Assembly (NCBI GenBank): GCA_037447655.1
Contig: JBBHKE010002686.1
Coordinates: 6,080 to 41,345, forward strand
Source of the DNA: Zygnema cylindricum
Taxonomy: Eukaryota > Streptophyta > Zygnematophyceae > Zygnematales > Zygnemataceae
DNA: 35,266 bases
Direction of reading: 5' to 3'
Positions 1-10,284 of the stretch are shown in pieces. The notes under the pieces are model-generated. The model was not told the origin of the DNA. It made no database searches and saw only the letters and a program-made list of their open reading frames with translations. Position numbers and translations under genes: made by a program. The stretch's first letter is position 1. Each line of letters starts with the position of its first letter.

Positions 1-601
1 TGATCCTAGGAAGAGGGATTGGGAGGCAGCCAAGAGAGTCATGAGATATCTGGTAGGAACCAGAGAGTTATGGTTGCATTTGGGAGGGGAGCACACTGAC
101 ATCACTACTTGGAGTGATGCCAGTTATGGGGACGCACCTATGAGACGATGCACTTCTGGGTATGTGTTGTATGTTGGGGAAGGTGCATGCTGTTGGAGCA
201 GTAAGCAACAAAAGGTGGTTGCTCAGTCCACTATGGAGGCTGAGTACATGGCCTCTTGTTCTGCTGTGAAAGAATTGATGTGGGTCAAGTCCTTGCTGCA
301 AGAACTGGGGTATATGAAGGAGGGAGTGCATGAAGTGTTTTGTGATAATCAAGCTGCCATTCCAATTGCAGCTAATCCAAAACATCATTTTAAAACTAAG
401 AATATGGACATTTGATTAAGTTTTATAAGAGAAAAAGTTGAGATTAAGTTTGTGAATCTTCTATATAGATCTGATGAGGAAATGGTAGCTGATATGATGA
501 CAAAATCGGTGCCTTCTCCCAAGTTAATATATTGCAGAGAAAAGTGTGGATTAAAACTGAAATTAAAATTGGACCAAAAAATAAGGGGAGTATTGAAATA
601 A
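1..601 (+). pseudogene. Copia retrotransposon RNase H end (partial, broken)
   Basis: This is the 3' end of a Ty1/copia pol gene, cut by the window edge. The frame from about position 41 reads the C-terminal connection/RNase H region: RYLVGT, the D-A-S-Y variant of the first acidic motif, SGYVLY, the STMEAEYMA motif with its glutamate, the WVKSLLQELG block, then CDNQAAI and HHFKTKNMDI. A TGA at 413-415 stops it just after MDI. The same frame then continues with recognisable pol C-terminus (EEMVADMMTKS, YCREKCGL) to a stop at 599-601, so this looks like a point nonsense in a dead copy, not a true end. A polypurine tract (AAGGGGAG, about 583-590) follows, then TATTGAAA. The second copia relic in this window has the same purine tract followed by TATTGAAA, which suggests a shared LTR terminus. 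Confidence 0.88.
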
Positions 602-788
602 TTAGTTTTATATGGTATTTTCTAGGTCTAAATTTAGTACAAATAGAAAAAGGAAAAAAACGGACAGCCTGCCTCCTCCTCCTCTCTTTACCCACCATAC
701 TTGTCGTAGTCACTGAGAGATAGAGAGGGTGGATGAACCATGGCTGTCCTAGCTTAAGCAGGCAAGGCTAAAGTGTGACTTATGTCAC
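602..788. other. Probable LTR remnant downstream of the first copia relic; no gene
   Basis: Lies directly after the polypurine tract of the copia relic, so at least part of it should be 3' LTR. No second LTR copy is in the window to fix its end. It holds a run of A-rich sequence near 650 and a pyrimidine-rich stretch near 668-690. A short palindrome, GTGAC-ttat-GTCAC, lies at 775-788 and a hairpin CTCAAC-aaaag-GTTGAG at 790-806, next to the tRNA-like sequence. No coding signal was recognised. Confidence 0.4.
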
Positions 789-806
789 TCTCAACAAAAG
801 GTTGAG

Positions 807-876
807 TTCGGCAAGACTTGAACCTCTGACCGGCAAAGCGCGGTGTAGCCGGTAGCTCTAACCAGTCTGTTGTAGA
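807..876 (-). repeat. tRNA-like sequence with Pol III B box (SINE-like relic)
   Basis: Read on the minus strand, this resembles the 3' two-thirds of a tRNA. A D-arm end (CTGGTTAGAGC, complement of about 855-865) is followed by an ACCGGC...GCCGGT stem and then a perfect Pol III B box GGTTCAAGTC (complement of 815-824, consensus GGTTCRANYC). The anticodon-like loop is much longer than the normal 7 nt and no paired acceptor stem is present, so this is not a working tRNA gene. Two perfect small hairpins lie downstream in minus orientation (801-806/790-795 and 788-784/779-775). A tRNA-derived SINE head is the likeliest reading; its 3' end and target duplication were not found. Confidence 0.5.
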
Positions 877-1560
877 AGTACGTTAGGATACATTAGGATT
901 GACAATTATATAAACACTGTTAAAACCATGATTTCAATTAACAAGATGCCGAACAGAAGAACATAGAACCAATGTAATATAGTGCGAACATTCTCTCGCA
1001 CGAAAACAAATGAATCGAACATTTGTTTTAACGGCGGACATTTAATGTTGGGTTTAAATCCGACGGCGCATATCAGTGCCGAGATCGCGGAATGGTCACT
1101 TTGGCGTTTGTGGACGTGGCATGATATGGCGCCACTTGGAGGGATGACATTTGGTCCCAAGAATTCCAGCGAACATAAGGATAAGTTAAAAGTGGACACG
1201 CGTCCACTCAATGGCATTGCCGTACATAGGCCGTACAGAAAGTACATCGGCCATATTACTTTCCTGTACCCTACAGTGAACTGATTGGTTCGTACTTCAT
1301 TAGATACGAGTTGTGAGAGGGATTTAGGACTTAGAGAATTTGGTAGATAGGTACCTCTCTCCTTTTGAGAGTTTGTATAAAACTTGGCATTTTTGCCGAC
1401 TCATAACTTATCGGCTGGTTGGCCGTTTTCAATGATTCATTTTGTTACGGACTCAGGGGAGTACACGCTAAACAAGGGTGCAGTCAAACTATCATTTTGT
1501 CTTCCTGGACTGCAATGGCTGTGGCTTGAAGTGGGTTAGTTAAATACTATCTAGAGGCTT
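877..1560. other. Unassigned interval between two copia relics
   Basis: No reading frame with recognisable protein similarity. A TATA-like GTATAAAAC lies at about 1375-1383, downstream of a CTCTC...GAGAG inverted repeat (about 1353-1366). This would fit an LTR promoter or leader of the downstream copia relic, but no matching 3' LTR copy or primer-binding site could be identified, so that is inference only. Confidence 0.3.
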
Positions 1561-1561
1561 C

Positions 1562-4429
1562 TTGTATTCTATGGTCCAATGGAGGACACAGAATTGCAAC
1601 TACTACTGTGATGAAAAAGTCCATGTTTTCAAGCTTTGTAATACATACAAGAGCGAAAGCTACAAGAAATTTTCGCTTAGGCTGGGACGAAAGCCGAGTT
1701 CCATCTCAGTCAAGTGGACAACGAACATCATTTCCCAACGCACTTCAACAGGAGGACGTGAACAGCTTTCCCATCAACAACGAAAAGATATACTTTCCAA
1801 TGGCACAAGCAACGGAAGGCGTGGAGGAGAACGAATGGATAATGGACTCTGTTGCATTGCACACATGTGCCGCAGTTGCCCTCTTTTTGAGAGTATTCAA
1901 TCTACTTCCCTAGTTAAAATTTATTTCATTGATGATACTTTCGTTGAGTCTAGAGCTAAGGGAAGGGTGTCACTTATGTTGAACATAGAAGGGAAAGCTG
2001 TGAAACGGTCTTGGAAGATGTGTTCCATGTACCAGCATTTAAAAGGATTTTTTTCTCTACGTCAGCGGTAGAAAAGAAAGGTTTTAAAACTATATATGAG
2101 AATGGATGAAAAAAGTGAGTAAGAATGGGAAAATAGCTGCATAAGGATTTGCTAGAGGAAACAACTTGTACCGGCTAAATCTTGCAAATGATAATGAGAA
2201 TGATGTTATGTACTCTAGTGTAATGAATGATTATGATTTATGGCATAAACGTTTAGGACATGTGAATTATGATAGATTAGAAAATATGGTAAATCAGAAA
2301 ATGGTGGAAGGTGTAAAAATAAGCCAGAAACTAGCATCAAATGTACGAGATGGTTGTGCAATGGGGAAAATTCATAAGTTGCCTTTTCTTTTGCAAACTG
2401 ATCATAGAAGTAGCAGGGTGCAAGAACTAATTTATTCAAATGTATGGGGGCCATCTAGGTATCCATCTGTGGGAGTTGCTAACTTTATTTTTACCTTTAT
2501 GTAAGACTATTCTAGATATACTACAGTTTATGTTTTGAAAAGTAAGGATCAAATCTTTGAAAAATGTAAGAAGTATAAGGCTTGGGTCGAAAATTTGCAT
2601 GAGAGAAAGATAAAGGGATTCAGATCTTATAATGGAGTGGAATAGAATTCTAATGAGTTTGCGTAATTCTTAAAATTGCATAGAATCTCACGACAACTAA
2701 CTGTTCCTTATTCACCAGAACAAAAGCGTGTATCAAAAAGGATAAATAGGACCATATCAGAGTGTGTCAGGACAATGATGGCTGATATGAACATAGATTT
2801 CGAATTTTGGGCAAAGGCTATAAATTGTGCAGCTTATGTGAGAAACATGTTAGAAACAAGGGTAGTAAAAGACAAAACTCCCTATGAAATGTGGAATGGA
2901 CAGAAACCGGATGAAAGTCACTTCAAGGTTTTTGGAAATAAGATTTTTATGCTAGATAATGATCCACAAAAATGGAAGTTAGAGCCAAAAGGCATACCAA
3001 GGATATTTCTAGGGTATGATGATCATGCCAAAGGCTAACAAATATATGACACTAAGAGAAATATAGTCGTGGTAGCTAGAAACATCATAGTGAAGGATGA
3101 GCGAAAAAGAGTAGATGTATTTAGTCAGCATACATATGAAAAAAAAGATCTAAGTGTTGATTATATCTTTTTGGAGGAAAATCCTATATTTTCCAGAACA
3201 AGTGCAAAAAGTGCATTTACACCAACTCAGAGTGACTTGCGGCCTACAAAACCATCTCTTCCACCAGAAACAGGAAATGTTATGCCTGAAAGAGTTGTAG
3301 ACCCTCCTCTACCTCAAACTGAAACTGAATCACAAGGAGAATCACATGTATCGAGGAGGAGAACCTAACCATCTATAATAGCGACAAAATTTCCATGTGG
3401 AGTGAGGCGAAGTGCGCGACTCAAGGGAGCAAATGCAACCTTTGCTCACTCAACACACACAGAAGAGCCTCTAACGTTGACGGAAGCCTTTTCGAGCAAT
3501 GAAAATGAACATTGGGTGGAAGCAGTCAATGAGGAAATGAAGTCCATCATGGAGGCCCAAACGTGGGATCTGGAGGAACTTCCTCCGAGAAGAAAGGTTA
3601 TAAGGAATAAATGGGTGTTTAAATTAAAATTGAACCCGCATAATACCATACACACCTATAAGGCTCGTTTCGTTGCTAAGGGATATAATAAAAACGAGGG
3701 GATTGATTATGAAGAAACCTTCTCGCCTGTTGTAAGGTTTCCATCTGTCCGCATCTTAGGATTTGGACATCCACCAAATGGATGTCAAAACTGCCTTTTT
3801 GCATGGTGATTTAGACGAGGTCGTTTATATGAAGCAGCCAGAGGGTTATGAAGAAGCAAGAAAAAAAAATCTTGTGTGCGTGCTTTTAAAATCTTTGTAT
3901 GGCCTGAAGCAGGCCCCGCGGAACAGAGAGTTAGATGAGTTTTTGACAGGATTTGGATTTACTAAAATTAGCTCTGATCATTAAGTATATTTGATGTATG
4001 GTGATAATCCCGATGAGGTTGGGTATGTCATTCAGATTGGAAGTGTAACTTGTAGTTGGAGTAAGTAAACTTCAAAAGGTCACGACTCAATCTACTATGG
4101 AAGTTGAATACATGGCTGCGAGGGCAGCCTTGAAAGTGTTCCTTTGGATTAAGACATTTTTTCAAAAATTTGGTTTTACACAAGACGGGACACAAATAAT
4201 ATGGCGCAACAATCAAGTAGCCATTTCTGTGGCTACGAACCCAAGTCACCATTTTAAAAGTAAGCATATGGACATTCAACTACATTTGGTACAAGAGAAA
4301 GTATTTGCAAGGGTGGTCAAACTTTGTTATTTGCCTGATGAGAAAATGGTTGCGGACAAGTTGACAAAAGCCCTTCAAGCTCCTAAGTTGGAGTACTGCA
4401 GAAAAGTATGTGGTCTAAGTGAGTAAGTC
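1562..4429 (+). pseudogene. Degenerate Ty1/copia gag-pol with internal deletion
   Basis: Domains appear in copia order but across several frames. A decayed gag zinc knuckle (CNYYCDEKVHVFKLC) lies near 1595-1640. A protease remnant (EENEWIMDS, about 1828-1855) follows. The pre-integrase region (DLWHKRLGHVNYDRLE, about 2235-2285) leads into an integrase core with stops at 2502-2504, 2641-2643 and 2665, then the SPEQKRVSKRINRTISE block and FLGYDDHAKG. Reverse transcriptase starts near 3402 ([26 protein letters not shown]), frameshifts near 3760 and continues ([22 protein letters not shown]) to a stop at 3982-3984. The YVDD box and the first half of RNase H are missing. The RNase H end resumes at about 4097 and ends with LTKALQAPKLEYCRKVCGLSE. 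Clearly dead, and older than the element at 20.7-26.9 kb. Confidence 0.9.
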
Positions 4430-4437
4430 TTCTAAAG

Positions 4438-4470
4438 CTTAAAGGGAGTATTGAAAAGTAAGCTTTAGTA
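4438..4470 (+). other. Polypurine tract and presumed 3' LTR start of copia relic
   Basis: AAAGGGAG (4441-4448) lies about 12 nt past the pol stop and is followed by TATTGAAAAG. Copia elements place the 3' LTR directly after such a purine tract. The first copia relic shows the same arrangement, so TATTGAAA is the probable LTR 5' end in this family (a TG start mutated or variant). The LTR 3' boundary cannot be set because no partner LTR is visible. Confidence 0.5.
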
Positions 4471-5508
4471 AATCTTAGAAATTTGAGTCTAGGACTTAGA
4501 ATATATTTGGACTACCAACTGTTCAATATTAACCAGATTTAGTGTGAAATTTTGTAGTATCTACTCGAGTAGTTATCTTTGAGTAAACTAGTGTGTACGG
4601 CTGCCAATGAATGTAGACGTGAAACGTATCTTGTGATTGGACAATTCTGGTCCAACCACTTAGAATTTTGTCAAACCCTGTACATACGTTTTAGATGTTT
4701 TGAAGATCTTTAGAGTATTTAGTTCAATTAGAAATGATCAGTTTGACACAGAATGTACATTCTACAGAGTTAAGGAAATGAGAGCACTAAGTGCACTTTA
4801 AGGTGTGTTCTATTCTATTGTCCTTTCTTTGGCTGTGGTATATGTTTTTCTGGTTGAAAGACCTCTTTCATTTAGAGTTACATATCTTAAAATACAGATC
4901 TACTCAAATAGGCATTTGTCTTTGGGTTTGCTTCTGCTGTCATCTCTGATAATGGCTCAGTCCCTCCTGGCCCAAGTGCTCTTCCTACACTTGCTGTTGG
5001 GACGAATATACCAACTGGAGCGAATGTGACGCCGAGTGCGAGTGGATCACTGTCAAGTCAGAATGCCCATGACCTAAAACACCTCCCTCCCTCCTTCCCT
5101 TCTTCCCTCCCTCCCTTTGAGGTCTTCTTTGTCACGGTTGTTTATTTGTGAAACATCTCAAAATTGAGGAAATTGCCTGAAATGTGCCACATTTAGACCA
5201 CTTTAGGCCATGATTAGTTATTCAATGAATGTGTTCTCTTTAATATGAGTTGTTTAACTTAGTGCATCAAGAATACTTAATACATACACTAAGAATCACA
5301 TAAAAGGATCAATTCATCACAAAAATAATTGGCTCCTAATCCGCCTTTTTGGCAATTCTCCTTGTTCTTAAGTGAACACCTATACTTCGTCAGTTGTCTT
5401 AAAATCAGCTAATTCCTTATTTATCCTCACTAACAATCGTTCACCAACTATGTGATAACCAATGCGATGCCTTCTCAGTAATAAAAGTACGTGTTAGAAT
5501 ATGGCCAC
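4471..5508. other. Intergenic / LTR-derived interval; one possible orphan exon
   Basis: Mostly AT-rich sequence, presumably including the rest of the copia 3' LTR. A CT-rich simple stretch (CCCTCC-type) occupies about 5083-5118. Apart from the weak exon candidate listed separately, no gene, RNA or clear repeat boundary was recognised. Confidence 0.3.
4912..5080 (+). other. Possible orphan coding exon, function unknown
   Basis: One frame opens immediately after a CAAATAG that could act as a 3' splice acceptor. It reads AFVFGFASAVISD, then a Pro/Ser/Thr/Gly-rich stretch (VPPGPSALPT, TNIPTGANVTPSASGS) before running into CT-rich simple sequence. The composition is protein-like and unlike its shadow frames, and one NVT sequon is present. 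No homologous domain was recognised, no partner exon was found, and there is no good start codon. Chance is a real alternative. Confidence 0.2.
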
Positions 5509-5538
5509 TACACCGTGAATGGCTATTATCATTAAGAG
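5509..5538 (+). repeat. Truncated end of the 217-bp MITE family
   Basis: TACACCGTGAATGGCTATTA and the bases after it match the outer end of the TA-flanked MITE copies at 30.4, 31.0 and 31.7 kb. The matching opposite end is not found nearby; the 616-bp MITE starts within a few bases, so this is a remnant next to or under a later insertion. Confidence 0.55.
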
Positions 5539-5545
5539 AAAACTA

Positions 5546-6161
5546 CACCGCGAATCGTAATTAGAGTAAGTAACGTTAATTCGGTCGCCCTAAATTTCGA
5601 CTCTCTCACGTTAAATAGAGTAAATGATTCTAATTTTTTCATTATGCTATTTAAGGTATGGTTTAGTTAGAGTAAAAAAATATAATATAGGTTTGTTTTA
5701 AATTGTGCGGAGTACGAACGACGTCCAACCGTGGAGAATTGTATTTTTATGAGTAAAAAGGTACAAATAATGATTTAATAGAATTGCGCTCGCACGTGAA
5801 ATCACTCTAAACAAAAAATCAATCACATCGAAAAAAAGCCGTTCGCATAACTCTCGTCCGTCGACAACATCGTCGTCAGCGTGAACATTAACTGACATTC
5901 AGCGCGACAAATAGTTCTAACGTCATAATGACGTCAAAACTATACTGAATGACAGATTTTGTACATCTACGTAATTTAGTGTTCATAATTTCAGCGCGGA
6001 TAATTATTGCCGACATAACCCATTATAGAGTACTTAAACAAATTAGAGTAAACTTCCTCTGTGAAAATGTTCTATCACATAATTTAGAGTTCATTACTCT
6101 AATTGTTTTTTTTTGTTTTTTTACTCTAATTTTTTCTTTACTCTAATTACGATTCGCGGTA
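5546..6161. mobile_element. 616-bp TA-flanked MITE / non-autonomous DNA transposon
   Basis: A 23-bp perfect terminal inverted repeat occupies 5547-5569 and 6138-6160 (ACCGCGAATCGTAATTAGAG plus three further bases). TA dinucleotides flank it at 5544-5545 and 6162-6163, as expected for a TA target duplication. Subterminal copies of TTAGAGTAA or its complement recur inside (for example near 5615, 5665, 6040, 6095, 6120 and 6140), the kind of clustered motif a transposase could bind. There is no transposase frame. The outer CACCGYGAATCG is shared with the 217-bp MITE family, which suggests a common mobilising transposase. The right end abuts the 3' end of the non-LTR element. Confidence 0.8.
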
Positions 6162-6163
6162 TA

Positions 6164-9100
6164 ATGTATAAAACAAATGTTATTAACTCTGGACAAAGCA
6201 GAATAAATTAAAAAGCACGATGGTAAACCATCTGAGTCTGGGGGTACAAAAGAGGTGGCATGACCAACAGTGAAAAACAACAATAAAAAACAAAAAGAGC
6301 GACAAAAACACACCCTAAAAAAAGGAAACAACAAAAAGGAAAATAAAAGCACCCTAACTCAAATGAAAAACACGGCAACTCACAAAAACAAAAATACAAA
6401 CCCCAATCCCAACCCTAACTTAATTAAATATCTATGAAAAACAACCCCGTAAGTCCCCCCAGCTCGGGGGAGCACGTTGAGGGAGTTCCGGAGCACGACG
6501 ACAATCCATAACCGCAACAGTCGATCGGAGGAGAATAGAAGCCTGCACTCGTTGTAGAGCCACAGATAAGCGTTGACGGTAAAAAGAAGTAAGGACCGAA
6601 GGAGGAGGGCTCCCAGGTCCTCGACGCTCGAAAGCACGTCGAGCACAAGTACGGAGAAACTCGTCCAGTGCAACACCCAAACAACCAAAGATCTCGACCG
6701 CCATCGGGATAAAGTCATCCATAGGGTCCCGGTGGGCATAATCACGCTCCTTCGCCTTAGCAGCATCACGAGCTGCCACCCCAAGATGTCGAGCCGCTTG
6801 ACCAACAACTGTAGCTGAAGTAGGGTTTGCCAGAACAATATCACCGAAAATGCGACGGGCACCATCAAGCAAAACAACATCGATCCGACGCGAGGGAATA
6901 ATATGAGAAACCTCTCGACGCACAGAAAAGCCCCCTTCTGAAGCAATAGTGGCAACGGTGTCCCGAATAGTGTCGTGCGCCTGGATCAAATCTCCCCCAT
7001 GGGAGCAACGAAGCAAATGGACACCATCGGGCCCCAAGACACGACCACATGCACAAACAAGAGAGCCAAGTAAAGGAGGATGGGGGAGGCCGAGGCGAAA
7101 CCGAAGGGCAGTGGTGAACTGAGCTGGTGAGAATCTGAGAGTGGACAAAATAGGTGTGGCGAAAAGCCAAGACCCAGAACCAGGTCCACCACAAGAGAGA
7201 AGACGGGCACGAGAAGAATCGGAGGGAAGCGCCTTGAGAAGCTCGGATTTAATGGTGGCGACAACCCGGTCGGAAATCGATTCCTGGACACGCTCAACAG
7301 ATTTTGTAACAAGGGTCGAGAAAATCGGCACATCCACAAGGGAATGGGGAGGAAGAGAACGTGACGCGTCCAATAGAGATCGCTGGAAGGCGAACACACT
7401 GTCTGAAACTCGGGGGATAACAGTAGCTAGAACGGGGGTGTCCCCAGCCAAGAAACGGGAAACAAGAGTAGAAGTAATAAGGCACCAACTTCCCAAATAG
7501 GCAGCTGGAGCAACACGAGCGGTCGATAATAGACCCAACCCCCCAGTAGAGACAGGGAGGGATGCCTGAATGCGGGCAGATGGGCCAGACTCGCGATCAA
7601 ATGCCCCGCGACCTAATAGAGAGTGGAGGACGTCCATGAGGCGATCGTCAAAAGCCGAGAGAGAGGAGAGAAATGTCGAGGTGGGAGGGGAAGTACGAGT
7701 GAGGTAAGAAGGGCGGTGGGGGAAACACCTGGTTAACATAGCAAAAGCAACTTGGGGGTCGGGAAGGTGAGGAAGGTCATCCACTTGGGCTAGATCTGTC
7801 TGTAAAGCATCTTGAAGGAATTGGGTCACGAAAGTATCTGAACCAAGGGGGCAACCAAGCACACGAATGCCATCGGAGGGAGAAGGGGTTTGAAAACCAG
7901 GGGGGGTAGTAAACGAAAGTGGAATATCTTGAGGAGACCAAATAACACACTTCGACGGCTGAACTGAAAGGTTGAGTTCAGCTAAACGTTCCCTGAAAAA
8001 ATCATATGCCAACACGACTTGTTCTCTCGGCCCAATAATGTGCGTATCATCTGCGACCGAAGGAAAAAGGCAAGAAGGGAAGGCGGCTGCGGAGGCACGA
8101 AGGGCCCGGTAATGGGCAAGGGCGAACAAAGGTCAGCCGAGAGGGTCACCTTGGCGAGTGCCAGTAGCAGAGGAGAGAGGAATAATATCACCATCGGCCG
8201 AGAAGGAAAGGCTGCTTGTCAAAGAATAGAAAGCCCTCACAAAGGGGAACAATTGGACAATCGGGGATGGAGCCGCCATAAGCTCTGAAAAAATCACGTT
8301 CCGATCCACCGTATTAAATGCATTGGAAACGTCGACTTGAAGGACCAACCAATCCGGATGTACATCCAACAAAGCCCGAATCCCATGGACCACGGCCTCA
8401 CAACCCCCTCTCGTGGCCACTCCAAACTGATGAGGAGAGAAATAATCATGGAAAGCCGGTTGGAGCTGGAGACATATCGCACGAGCCACCAACCTATATA
8501 AAACCTCTCCCACGGCAATAGGGCGGATCCCACCATTAGGTTTGGCGATTGCCACAAGGCGGGACGCTGTGAGAAGATCACAAATCCGAGGGGGAACATC
8601 CCCACTAGCAATAAGGGAACATACTCGAAAAAACACATCGAACCCCCGGGGACCCGATTCAGGGGGCAAAACATCGCGAACTCATATACTGTGCCCGAGG
8701 GGCCCCCCGCTGAAAGGTGAGGAGAAGAGCTAAGAGCCTTAATGAAAACCTCCCGATCCAAAGTAAAACTCTCAAAAGGCTCAAAGGTGTGGATGGAAAG
8801 GGGTAAAGGGGAAGGGGCAGGGGGGTGGAGAGCTTGAAGGACCTCAATAGTGGAAGAAGATCCGGGGGCAGGGGTGAATGGCTGTAGGGCCCGAACCGCT
8901 CGAGAAAGCTCACCAACTCGGCCTAAGTGAATTGCTCGACGATAAGAGGCCGGGACATCCGATGGCTTAGGTGGCCGACGTGGTATGAAAGAGGTGCTCG
9001 ATACCCGATCCTCATGCTCGGCGTGGAGGGACTTCCAGTCACCCCGAAGGAATCGGCGACAACGCGCAATAGTTTCTCTAGCCCCACTGCCCCCTCCACG

Positions 9101-9780
9101 ACTTGGAAGGACTAGCACCCAGAGAGAGAACATAAGAAGTAGGTGCCAAGGAGCAGTGTCCGCCGGGTTTGAAGAAATGTGGGACAAGGGGAGGTGGAGG
9201 GCATCTTGTACTATTGTCCTGACGGCCACAGGAATACGGGTGTACAATCGCGGGCGGGGGGCTCCCAAATCATAAGCTCCCAAAACATCTAACTCACGTA
9301 CGAAATTCCAATCCTCATCTGTGGGGCCGGACGGGAGTGTGGTCGATAATGATGGAGGAGAGGTGATAGACAAAGGACCACCCAAGGTTATACAATGTCG
9401 ACAACTCCGTGTATGAAGGGAAATGCCGGCCCCAGCGGCAAAAAGGTTGTGACACCCAGGACATTCCAAACGCCTCGAAGGTTTACGAGGTTTGGGCGGA
9501 GGTGGGGGAGGGAGAAGGGAATAAGAAGGGCTTCCGGACATGGTTGATAAGTCAAAGACGACATGGGAATTGGGAGGGTGAGAGGAAGAGAAAGCGTGGG
9601 AGAGGAAAATGAACCATGTGGGATGGATGGGGAAATTGGTAGGAACCAGAATGTAACATAAAGTTTGATGCCGGAAAAGAAAGGGGCGGGGGGAGTGAGG
9701 GGGGGAGTGTGGGAAGGAGAGGGTTCAAGAATCGGTTTTGGGTGTGTAAGTGGTAGAGGTGAGGGGGTGATGAGGGGGTG
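6164..9780 (-). mobile_element. Non-LTR retrotransposon (REL-endonuclease type), nearly full length
   Basis: A single broken open reading frame (6432-9541) has a 3' UTR of about 270 bp toward lower coordinates, T/A-rich on the minus strand, ending at the MITE boundary near 6163. A C- and A-rich leader lies upstream (about 9542-9780 on the minus strand). No LTR and no terminal poly-A were seen. The RT motifs plus a C-terminal Cys/His knuckle and PD-(D/E)xK-like block place it with the early-branching, restriction-like-endonuclease LINEs (R2-like in the broad sense; a Utopia-type clade is possible). Exact element ends and target duplication are not resolved. Confidence 0.75.
6432..9541 (-). pseudogene. 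LINE ORF: zinc finger - reverse transcriptase - REL endonuclease
   Basis: The start ATG is at 9539-9541. Near the N terminus is a Cys2-His-type finger (CPGCHNLF...SLHTRSCRH). The RT shows the motif A aspartate in LQVDVSNAFNTVDR, then GTRQGDPLG and the catalytic Asp pair in VADDTHIIG, where V replaces the usual F or Y. The C-terminal part carries CACG...HLLRCSHGGD, then SRRIDVVLLD, FGDIVLANP and AAKAKERDY, which fits a PD-(D/E)xK nuclease. Two lesions are visible: loss of one base in a C-run (plus-strand G run 8662-8666), shifting frame just upstream of PPESGPRGF, and a TGA at 8133-8135 replacing the Gly codon after GDPLG. The net length (3,110 nt) is one short of a multiple of three, as expected. 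Intact, it would encode roughly 1,036 residues. Confidence 0.85.
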
Positions 9781-9842
9781 GTGGGGGGGGGGGGGGGGGT
9801 AGGGTTGAGAGGGTAAAGAAATTTTAGTTTTTTAGTTATTAT

Positions 9843-9873
<31 letters not shown>
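9781..9873. repeat. G17 and long T homopolymer tracts
   Basis: An uninterrupted run of 17 G lies at 9783-9799, at the end of a G-rich stretch. About 50 bp later a T run of roughly 27 bases ends near 9873. The G tract could form a quadruplex. The T run, read on the minus strand, is a poly-A that might mark the tail of another retroelement, but nothing recognisable precedes it. Such lengths are also prone to assembly error. Confidence 0.7.
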
Positions 9874-10050
9874 GAGTGATTGTGTATGGGTTTTTGTGTG
9901 CACGTTTGTGTGTATGATTTTTGGAACTAACTATTTGGGGGGGTGGAGAATCAAGCGATTCACGGGTAGAGCAGGGGAGCTAGTGATGACATAGGGGGGT
10001 CACACCTATGGTTTCGCCAATGTGCGGGCTGTTGACAGCGGCCGCAGGCT
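9874..10050. other. Unassigned, GT-rich
   Basis: GT-rich sequence (TGTGTATG, TGTGTGC) followed by unique sequence. No coding or repeat signal was recognised. Confidence 0.3.
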
Positions 10051-10189
10051 AGATCCGGAGGTACATGGTTACCGGGAGGATGTTCGGGAGGATGTTCTGT
10101 CGCGTAATGTAGGAGGAAAAGACAAAAATGTAGGAGGAAAAGACGAAATAGGTCAGATCCGGAGGTACATGGTTACCGGGAGGATGTTC
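10051..10189 (+). repeat. 35-bp direct repeats enclosing an 18-bp near-tandem repeat
   Basis: The same 35 bases, beginning AGATCCGGAGGTACATGG, occur at 10051-10085 and 10155-10189. Between them AATGTAGGAGGAAAAGAC is present twice (10106-10123 and 10127-10144). Perfect identity implies recent local duplication, probably by slippage at the edge of the adjacent satellite. Confidence 0.85.
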
Positions 10190-10284
10190 TTAGGCCCACA
10201 TACACTCAGGAGTCTTCAAAGAGGCGCCCGTTTTTTACTTAACGTGACTGATGTCACAAATAACGACCAAAAAATGTAACAAAA

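Noticed and set aside
807-876. A functional tRNA gene
   Set aside because: No acceptor stem pairing and an oversized anticodon loop.
906-1284. Overlapping frames of 100-113 residues on both strands
   Set aside because: No family similarity; likely chance frames in LTR or intergenic DNA.
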